Source: 66-474 sp035688305
GTDB taxonomy: Bacteria; Pseudomonadota; Gammaproteobacteria; Xanthomonadales; Rhodanobacteraceae
NCBI GenBank assembly: GCA_035688305.1
Contig: DASSNC010000042.1
Span: 1 to 15,962 of the forward strand
DNA: 15,962 nucleotides
Reading direction: 5' to 3'
Of this stretch, positions 6,750-11,934 are shown in pieces. The notes under the pieces are model-generated. The model worked only from the letters and a program-made list of their open reading frames with translations, had not been told where the DNA came from and did not search any database. The first letter of the stretch is position 1, and each line of letters opens with the position of its first letter. Made by a program: the position numbers and the translations under genes.

Positions 6750-7400
6750 ATGGTGACGCTTGCGGACGTTGAACGTAGCCTGAGCCGATACGACGGCGAG
6801 GATGGGTTGGTTAACTTGGAGAGAGCTTTTGGAGTAAACACCAAGGGTGATGTCTTGCAGCGCGTGAAAGCGGTTGCGGCGGAAATACAGCACCAGATTG
6901 AAATATGGGAGCGAATGCGAACCTTCGAGTTACTTCGCGATCACGCCCGTTTTGCTGCACTTTTTACGGCCATTGATCGGGCAGACATGTACGCCCTTTC
7001 ACACAACCGCGAGGCGCTCGGTGCCGTGGGTGACGAAGGAATGACATGGCCTGACTGCTGGTGGGGCTTACTCGCCGCTCGTCTCGACGATTGCGGACTG
7101 TGGCGGAGACTTTGGGACCAAATCCACAGAGAAACGCACGCAGTGGAGGCAGCGCCGACCATGAAGGAAGAGCGCAGCATGGCCGCTTCGCGTAACGGCA
7201 AGCGTGCAGGACTCGCTGCCAAGGCAAAGGCGGCGGATTGGCATGCGGACTGCGCATGCAAGGCTCGCGAGATGCTCAAGCAGGGACGCTCGCCGCGGGC
7301 GCTGGCGGCCATCCTGGCCGCGCGGTTTCACAAGACACCGCGGCAGGTACGTACCGCACTGCAGGCGGCCGGTGTGCTGCACGCAAAAAAACGGAAATGA
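6750..7400 (+). CDS. hypothetical protein with C-terminal repeated HTH-like module, 216 aa
   Basis: The ATG at 6750 is chosen for the GGGGAAG a few bases upstream; a GTG at 6711 in the same frame would overlap the previous gene. The N-terminal domain (about 1-135) has MVTLADVERSLSRYDGEDGL and a Trp-rich part around MTWPDCWWGLLAARLDDCGL, unlike the neighbour's N-terminus. A hinge with extra methionines (about 138-157) leads to the C-terminal module (158-213: ADWHADCACKAREML, SPRALAAILAARF, TPRQVRTALQAAGVL), paralogous to that of the preceding protein. An internal ATG at 7179 with AAGGAAG 8 bases upstream could give a module-only product of 73 aa. Function unknown; probably binds nucleic acid. 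Confidence 0.7.
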   Translation: MVTLADVERSLSRYDGEDGLVNLERAFGVNTKGDVLQRVKAVAAEIQHQIEIWERMRTFELLRDHARFAALFTAIDRADMYALSHNREALGAVGDEGMTWPDCWWGLLAARLDDCGLWRRLWDQIHRETHAVEAAPTMKEERSMAASRNGKRAGLAAKAKAADWHADCACKAREMLKQGRSPRALAAILAARFHKTPRQVRTALQAAGVLHAKKRK

Positions 7401-7419
7401 GCTAAGCGCGTTTCCGTTT
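7389..7419 (+). other. inverted repeat across the stop codon
   Basis: Perfect 9-bp arms AAACGGAAA (7389-7397) and TTTCCGTTT (7411-7419) with a 13-base loop that contains the TGA of the preceding gene. It is AT-rich for this region. It may be a weak terminator or an operator for the AlpA gene that starts 75 bases further on. Confidence 0.4.
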
Positions 7420-7494
7420 CGAGCTATTTAATGGGCATCGCTGCATCCCGCAGCCGCCACGGCAAACCCGTGTCGCGCAACCGGAGACCAAGCG

Positions 7495-7716
7495 ATGCCA
7501 ATGCAACCCGTACCACCTACTGCGCAGCTCTTGCGGCTGCCCGCCGTCATCGAACGGACGGGTCTTTCCCGCAGTTCCATTTACCGCGCCATAGCCGCCG
7601 GCACATTCCCCAAGTCTGTGCCGCTGGGCGAGCATGCGATCGGATTCTTGGCCGCTGACATCGACTGCTGGATTGCGGCCCGCGTCGCCTTGCGCGATGC
7701 GAAGGTGGCCGCATGA
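7495..7716 (+). CDS. alpA: AlpA-family phage transcriptional regulator
   Basis: 73 aa with a winged MerR-like helix-turn-helix of the AlpA family: LLRLPAVIERTGLSRSSIYR, then AIAAGTFPKSVPLGEHAIGF and the closing DIDCWIAAR. In P4-like elements and Gram-negative PICIs, AlpA proteins activate integrase or excision functions and the early operon. GGAG lies 8 bases before the ATG. The stop overlaps the next start as ATGA. It is preceded by a 94-bp gap, the likely control region of the replication operon. Confidence 0.9.
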   Translation: MPMQPVPPTAQLLRLPAVIERTGLSRSSIYRAIAAGTFPKSVPLGEHAIGFLAADIDCWIAARVALRDAKVAA

Positions 7717-8030
7717 ACGCGCCGAAGCTGACGGGTGGGCGCTGCCAGTGCACCGTTTGCCGTGAATACTTCACCAGCACTGCCACCTTCGACCGTCACC
7801 GCGTTGGCCAGTTTGCGAAGCCTGGCGAACAACACGGCACACGTCGCTGTCTCGCAGTCGCGGACATGATCGCCGACGGTTGGGTAAAGAACCAGCGCGG
7901 ATTCTGGACAAATGTGCCGCCACAAGCTGCGTATTCCGACATAGCAGCCCCGCACGCACCGCTGCCAGTGCAACACCAAGGGGTGCCCCCGGCGATGCCA
8001 CAAATGCACGTTTCGGAGGGCACGCCATGA
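7713..8030 (+). CDS. FDXHR-type putative zinc-binding protein
   Basis: 105 aa. The N-terminus has CQCTVCREYFTSTATFDRHR, with Cys13 and Cys16 as a CxxC knuckle, the FDRHR motif (26-30, His29) and Cys46 in RRCLAV as the likely fourth ligand. Similar small CxxC/FDxHR proteins are common in prophages and phage-derived islands near primase genes. The C-terminal third is Pro/Ala/Gln-rich and probably disordered. It is coupled by ATGA overlaps to the AlpA gene before it and to the next gene. Its biochemical role is unknown; nucleic-acid binding is inferred. Confidence 0.8.
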   Translation: MNAPKLTGGRCQCTVCREYFTSTATFDRHRVGQFAKPGEQHGTRRCLAVADMIADGWVKNQRGFWTNVPPQAAYSDIAAPHAPLPVQHQGVPPAMPQMHVSEGTP

Positions 8031-8212
8031 GCGCCGACCGTCAAGCATCCGAAGTGATCGCCGAGTTTGCTACGGCTGCCGATCGCCTGACCGCGATGGC
8101 CAAGGATTGGGTCGAAGGGCAATTCCGACACAACGACGTGGCCGATGCGGACAGCATCTTGCGTGGACTAACACACCTGCTGAACGAACTGCGGCAACGG
8201 AGCGGCCAATGA
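8027..8212 (+). CDS. hypothetical protein, 61 aa
   Basis: The start at 8027 makes an ATGA overlap with the preceding stop, and a GGAGGG lies 6 bases upstream. The protein is a helical polypeptide (SADRQASEVIAEFATAADRL ... RGLTHLLNELRQRSG). Its stop in turn overlaps the primase start as ATGA. No family recognised. Its place between the zinc-finger-like protein and the primase suggests a replication-operon accessory protein. Confidence 0.7.
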   Translation: MSADRQASEVIAEFATAADRLTAMAKDWVEGQFRHNDVADADSILRGLTHLLNELRQRSGQ

Positions 8213-9498
8213 ATCCCGCACAAAACAACGCCCCGCCGATGGGGGCGGGGCGCATGAAGGGTACTTCGCAGAGTCATCCGCCGGATAGAGGCGCCGGGCT
8301 TGCAATCGCGCGGTGCGGCACGTCCCTTGCGGATGGCGGCGATCGTACTCCGCCAAATTTCGATTGTCTACCAACAGAACTGACAAGCCGTCCGCGCTGG
8401 GTGCTGTGGCGCGATGGCAAGGTGCCGCACTGTGCCACACGGCCGAGCCGTCGTGCGTCGTGCACAAAGCCTGACACATGGGCCAGCTTCGAGGCCGCGC
8501 GCACAGCGTTCGTTCCTGGTCGCGACTGCGGACTCGGTTTCGTGCTGGGCGATGGCGTTGCTGGTGTGGACATAGACCACGACACCAGCGAGGCCGCGCA
8601 GTTCCTGCTGGAAACCGTGGGCTGCGGCTACATCGAGCGGTCTCCATCGGGCGACGGCCTGCACGGCTGGGCCTTCAGCAGCGACAAGCTGCCGCGCTGC
8701 AAGGGCGTGCTGGATGGCATGCACGTAGAGGTCTACAACCGCGACCGCTACTTCACCGTTACGGGCGACACGCTAACCCGCGGTCCGCTGGTCCATACCG
8801 ATCGCATCTTGAGGTTGTCCATGGCGCTGCAACGCGAAGCCCGGAACGACAAGGCGCGTCAAGTCGCGGGCGCGGCCTTTTCAGAATCATCAGGGGCGTG
8901 CCGCTTTTCAGAATCATATGAATCAACAGAATCATCTGAAGATCATGTAGAGCAAGCCCCAGAGCAAGGAGTGAACGACAAGTTTTTGCCGAAAAAAACA
9001 GGCGAGCGAAATTCCAAACTTTTCCAATGGTGCAGGCACATGAAAACACTGAACCCCAACGCCACGGTGGCGCAGCAAATCCAGTACGCAAACCAGTGGT
9101 ACTGGGCCGCGAAGCAAACGATAGGCACAAAGGATGCAGCCGTCACCATCGACGACTTTATGCGAGGCTGGGCGGTGGCATTGCCCGAGTCTTTCGGAGT
9201 TGACGCCGTGGCGGAGCAGGCGGCTGGTGTGCCGGTTCCGCGACAAGTGGGGGAGGCGTTGGGAAACGACGCGCTCGCATACCAGCTTTGCGTCGCAATG
9301 CAGCGCACCACGGGCGAGCAACCGTTTTTTCTGCCGACCCGAACGCTCGCCGCGTTCCTGCACACGAGCCAACCCACGGCAGCGGCCGCACTGCGCATCT
9401 TGCGTGCATTGGGGGTGCTTAGCTTGGCGAAAGAGCATACGCGAACGACTGCCCCGCGCTACTACGTCACGCCGGAGTTCCTTGCTAGCAGCCGCTAG
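8209..9498 (+). CDS. PrimPol-domain (NrS-1-like) primase with C-terminal winged-helix-like region
   Basis: 429 aa. The N-terminal catalytic part (about 60-190) has RPRWVLWRDGKVPH, the acidic metal-binding motif VDIDHD with Asp121 and Asp123, ERSPSGDGLHGW with His152, and RYFTVTGDTL. This is the order seen in archaeal-eukaryotic-type primase-polymerases of mobile elements, including phage NrS-1. A Ser/Glu-rich linker (about 223-250) follows. The C-terminus (about 355-425: LPTRTLAAFLHTSQPTAAAA, LRILRALGVLSL) looks like a winged helix. There is no Walker A, so no fused helicase, unlike P4 alpha. It probably primes element replication and may bind the origin. The start is set by the ATGA overlap; ATG 8254 after a strong hairpin is an alternative. 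Confidence 0.85.
   Translation: MNPAQNNAPPMGAGRMKGTSQSHPPDRGAGLAIARCGTSLADGGDRTPPNFDCLPTELTSRPRWVLWRDGKVPHCATRPSRRASCTKPDTWASFEAARTAFVPGRDCGLGFVLGDGVAGVDIDHDTSEAAQFLLETVGCGYIERSPSGDGLHGWAFSSDKLPRCKGVLDGMHVEVYNRDRYFTVTGDTLTRGPLVHTDRILRLSMALQREARNDKARQVAGAAFSESSGACRFSESYESTESSEDHVEQAPEQGVNDKFLPKKTGERNSKLFQWCRHMKTLNPNATVAQQIQYANQWYWAAKQTIGTKDAAVTIDDFMRGWAVALPESFGVDAVAEQAAGVPVPRQVGEALGNDALAYQLCVAMQRTTGEQPFFLPTRTLAAFLHTSQPTAAAALRILRALGVLSLAKEHTRTTAPRYYVTPEFLASSR
8229..8252 (+). other. GC-rich hairpin at the 5' end of the primase gene
   Basis: Perfect 9-bp arms CGCCCCGCC and GGCGGGGCG with a 6-base loop, starting 20 bases after the primase ATG. An alternative ATG (8254) directly follows the 3' arm, which itself is a Shine-Dalgarno-like G-rich stretch. 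The structure could limit primase translation or be relieved by ribosomes arriving through the coupled upstream gene. Confidence 0.5.
8878..8935 (+). repeat. CAGAATCAT iteron-like repeats inside the primase gene
   Basis: CAGAATCAT occurs exactly at 8882, 8909 and 8927. The first two lie within a 13-bp repeat, TTTTCAGAATCAT (8878-8890 and 8905-8917). Degenerate copies follow. The tract is AT-rich compared with its surroundings and encodes the Ser/Glu linker, not the catalytic domain. It could be an origin or operator embedded in the coding sequence. Confidence 0.5.
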
Positions 9499-9560
9499 CA
9501 ATTGCGCGCATTTGGCAGCATGCCGCGTGGACGTGTGCGTTCGCAGACAGAGCGCCGTCA

Positions 9561-9583
9561 CGGTAACGCACGGAGCGTTACCG
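9561..9583 (+). other. hairpin downstream of the primase gene
   Basis: Perfect 9-bp arms CGGTAACGC and GCGTTACCG with loop ACGGA, 62 bases after the primase stop. It has no T tract. It is directly followed by a pair of direct repeats, so a regulatory or origin role is as likely as termination. Confidence 0.5.
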
Positions 9584-9584
9584 C

Positions 9585-9618
9585 AAACCCAAACGGAACC
9601 AAACAGAAACCCAAACGG
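9585..9618 (+). repeat. AAACCCAAACGG tandem sites upstream of the 260-aa gene
   Basis: Two exact 12-bp copies at 9585-9596 and 9607-9618 are 22 bp apart, about two helical turns. They lie between the hairpin at 9561-9583 and the ribosome binding site of the 260-aa gene. Helically phased direct repeats suggest a protein-binding site such as an operator or origin iteron. Confidence 0.5.
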
Positions 9619-9636
9619 TTTCCAAAGGAAAACTAA

Positions 9637-10419
9637 ATGGACGGCACGGTCCATGCACAACCGCGCGACGCCGCGAACAGGTTCGTTCGCACGACGCCTG
9701 ATCCCGACGCGAAGCCGCATTCTTGCGAGCGGCTAGCTAAGACCTTCACCGGGGAGTCGGCGACAACTGCAGCAGTCGCACCGCCAACGCAAAAGCGGAT
9801 GCGCAATCCCCGCCGTCTGTACGCTCCGGCTGATTGCCTGTATGCACGCAAGGTGGACATTGACGCGGATTTTTCCGCCGATGGCGATCACTCGCTCGCT
9901 TTGGGCGGCCGCCTACGCTCAACGGCTTCCATCTTGCGCGATGGCGCATTGCGCCAGCATCGGGGACACAAGTCAGCGTATGCGAGGCTGGGACTGCCGA
10001 GCACGATGGTTCCCGATCATGCGGCCGATGCATTCGCGGTCGCAGTCGCGGGGCGCGTAACGGGCTATCCGGGGGAGCTGCTTTGGGCACGATGGGCCGG
10101 CATGGATTGCCGAAGAATCGCTGCGACTCTGGCATGGTCGCAGCTCGTCGCGGCCGACGAGATCGACCCATTATCACCGTGGCAGCAAAGCGCCCGACGT
10201 GCGGTGTTGCATGGCGTGACCCGCGCGCTTTATTCCTGGCGCTACACGCGACCCTATTCGGCAGCCGCCAAAGCCGCGCGCATGAACGCCCTTGCGTTCA
10301 CGCGAATCAGCAAGCGGGCGCAGCGTGAGATGCACCACGTCTTGCATGACCTTGAACGCGCATTTTTCCGCGCGCGTTTCGGGAACGATTTACCCACGGA
10401 ATTGGCCCCGAATATATAG
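9637..10419 (+). CDS. hypothetical protein, 260 aa
   Basis: ATG 9637 is preceded by AAAGGAA at 6 bases. The first 60 residues are polar and probably disordered. Residues about 75-250 are helical, with RLRSTASILRDGALRQHRGH, LPSTMVPDHAADAFAVAVAG and an aromatic/basic part ending in MHHVLHDLERAFFRARFG. No catalytic motif, membrane segment or known domain is visible. Position between the primase and the second AlpA gene suggests a replication or regulatory function. Confidence 0.7.
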   Translation: MDGTVHAQPRDAANRFVRTTPDPDAKPHSCERLAKTFTGESATTAAVAPPTQKRMRNPRRLYAPADCLYARKVDIDADFSADGDHSLALGGRLRSTASILRDGALRQHRGHKSAYARLGLPSTMVPDHAADAFAVAVAGRVTGYPGELLWARWAGMDCRRIAATLAWSQLVAADEIDPLSPWQQSARRAVLHGVTRALYSWRYTRPYSAAAKAARMNALAFTRISKRAQREMHHVLHDLERAFFRARFGNDLPTELAPNI

Positions 10420-10526
10420 GGACTCATGAACGTGCCGTCGTGACCCCTTCGCGTGCCCGGCGCGCTATCCGGGCAACGATTCCAATTTGCCCGCAAAAGT
10501 CCGGCAACGAACGACGAGGCTTGACG

Positions 10527-10715
10527 ATGAATGACAACCTGGTGCGCCTGAGCGAGGTCCGGGAAATGCTGGGCCGCGTATCGAAATCGACAATTTACGA
10601 CTGGCAGCGTCGCAACGATTTCCCACGCGGCATCCATATCGGCGACCGCACCGTTGCATGGCGACGCGAAGCAATCCGCAAATGGATCGCGGAGCGCGAG
10701 CGGGCGACGGCGTGA
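10527..10715 (+). CDS. second AlpA-family regulator / excisionase-like protein
   Basis: 62 aa, nearly all one AlpA-type helix-turn-helix: LVRLSEVREMLGRVSKSTIY, then DWQRRNDFPRGIHIGDRTVA and REAIRKWIAERE. The start at 10527 has GAGG 7 bases upstream; the longer frame from 10440 adds a basic stretch unlike the family. It is only distantly similar to the AlpA protein at 7495-7716. As the last gene before the tail/packaging block it may switch on late genes, or act as an excisionase; the sequence does not decide. Confidence 0.85.
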   Translation: MNDNLVRLSEVREMLGRVSKSTIYDWQRRNDFPRGIHIGDRTVAWRREAIRKWIAERERATA

Positions 10716-10767
10716 GCGTCACAACACCACGCAAATCGCGGGGCGCTTGGGCGGTCCCGTTGACCAC

Positions 10768-10785
10768 GGCGTGAACCCTCACGCC
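10768..10785 (+). other. small hairpin upstream of the late gene block
   Basis: Perfect 7-bp arms GGCGTGA and TCACGCC with a 4-base loop, ending 7 bases before the GAGGAG ribosome binding site of the coiled-coil gene. GGCGTGA also occurs across the stop codon of the AlpA gene just upstream (10709-10715), so it may be a repeated operator half-site, or just a hairpin near the translation start. Confidence 0.35.
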
Positions 10786-10806
10786 ACCAACTGAGGAGAT
10801 AGATGC

Positions 10807-11505
10807 ATGAAACTTTCGGAAGCGCGCCAACGGCTCGCGGATGCACAGCAGCAACTCACGGCCGCAACCGATGCCGCGGGGGCAGCGCAGGAACAGCACC
10901 AGAAGATTCTCGGGATCGCCGCGCGGCACGCGGAGTTGAGGTCGCAGCTCGACGCGGCCCAGGCTGCGCATTCGCAGGCGCTGGTCGAATGGGCATCCAA
11001 AGGCGGCGAGGGGAGCGCGCCGGCGGCACCGGCAACGATCGAAAAGCTGGCCAAGGAAATTGCGACAGCGGCCCGGCAAGCGGAATCAGCGGACGCGGCC
11101 GCACGCCAACTTGAACCGACGCTTGACGCGGCGCGCAGGGATGCCGTAGCAGCGATGCAACGGGTGCGTGAGGCCCGCAGGGGTGTCCTGCTGGAAGCTG
11201 CACAACCGTTGATCGCGGAATATCGCGATGCCTCTGCGCGTACGCTGGCGCTGCGCGAGCACGTTTTGGGCCTGCAGGCGATTGCTGGCGAACTGCGGGA
11301 CGAAGTGCCGCGCGTCGGAGATGTCACCGGCACGATTGCCCACGAAATGAACTTTCGCCCGATCCTGGCGCCGGGCGGCGCCGAACAGAGTCGGCAGGCA
11401 TGGCGCGACTTCATCCGCGCGCTTTTTGCCGATGCCAGCGCGGAGCTTGGCGAAGGCCCGGATGCAATCGACGCCGACGAGCACTTGCGCCAGCGCGCAG
11501 CTTGA
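10807..11505 (+). CDS. coiled-coil protein, 232 aa
   Basis: GAGGAG lies 8 bases before the ATG. Residues about 1-65 and 75-160 are Ala/Gln/Arg-rich heptad-like helices (SEARQRLADAQQQLTAATDA; IEKLAKEIATAARQAESADA), separated by a Gly/Ser/Pro hinge. The C-terminal part (about 165-232) is more globular, with RVGDVTGTIAHEMNF. It has no signal peptide. It heads the block leading to the tape-measure gene. A structural or scaffold-like role is possible, but the family is not recognised. Confidence 0.75.
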   Translation: MKLSEARQRLADAQQQLTAATDAAGAAQEQHQKILGIAARHAELRSQLDAAQAAHSQALVEWASKGGEGSAPAAPATIEKLAKEIATAARQAESADAAARQLEPTLDAARRDAVAAMQRVREARRGVLLEAAQPLIAEYRDASARTLALREHVLGLQAIAGELRDEVPRVGDVTGTIAHEMNFRPILAPGGAEQSRQAWRDFIRALFADASAELGEGPDAIDADEHLRQRAA

Positions 11506-11519
11506 GGAGGGGGAAAGAC

Positions 11520-11780
11520 ATGGCAATGCCAAATTACTGGAAGGTTGAAGTCCGCAAGGGCAAGGGATTCATCGACGCGAAGCACGTCCTGGCGCAAATC
11601 GAGCAGCTTTGGCGCGCAGGCCAGCTTGACGACGCCATCGCGCACAATTCGGCGCTGAAGGCGTGCGTCGAGGCGCTGATCCGGGGAGGCACGGCGAAGC
11701 GCAACGCGCGCGGTCACATCGTGCTGGAACTTGGGCCAAACGACACGCTGGCCGCGAAGGTTGGCCGCCGAGCGGCCTGA
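11520..11780 (+). CDS. hypothetical protein, 86 aa
   Basis: The ATG at 11520 is preceded by a purine-rich GAGGAGGGGGAAAG that overlaps the end of the previous gene's stop region. The protein begins MAMPNYWKVEVRKGKGFIDA and has a helical middle (VLAQIEQLWRAGQLDDAIAH) and an RNARGHIVLELG strand near the end. It sits directly before the tape-measure gene, where phages usually place tail assembly chaperones, but I see no chaperone signature and no slippery site in a readable frameshift arrangement. Function unknown. Confidence 0.7.
   Translation: MAMPNYWKVEVRKGKGFIDAKHVLAQIEQLWRAGQLDDAIAHNSALKACVEALIRGGTAKRNARGHIVLELGPNDTLAAKVGRRAA
11763..11777 (+). other. hairpin at the end of the 86-aa gene
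   Basis: GGCCGC-cga-GCGGCC, a perfect 6-bp stem ending one base before the stop codon. No T tract follows. The next 154 bases up to the tape-measure start hold no convincing gene, so the hairpin may attenuate transcription or protect the upstream mRNA end. Confidence 0.3.
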
Positions 11781-11934
11781 TTCTCCGTGGCGGTTGCCGC
11801 GTGGCCGGTCTTTGCATGGGCCGGTCGCGCGGGGATCGTGTTGGTTGTCCGTCCTGCTGTCACGCGGCGAATCCTCGATGACTTCGTGGCGGCAGGGCGG
11901 GCATTTTTGCAGATAACTGACTGGAATTTGCGAC

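Noticed and set aside
8932..9720. 262-aa minus-strand open frame
   Set aside because: Antisense to the primase C-terminus and the 9637 gene start, Arg/Leu/Cys-rich with no domain or ribosome binding site; the plus-strand genes are clearly real.
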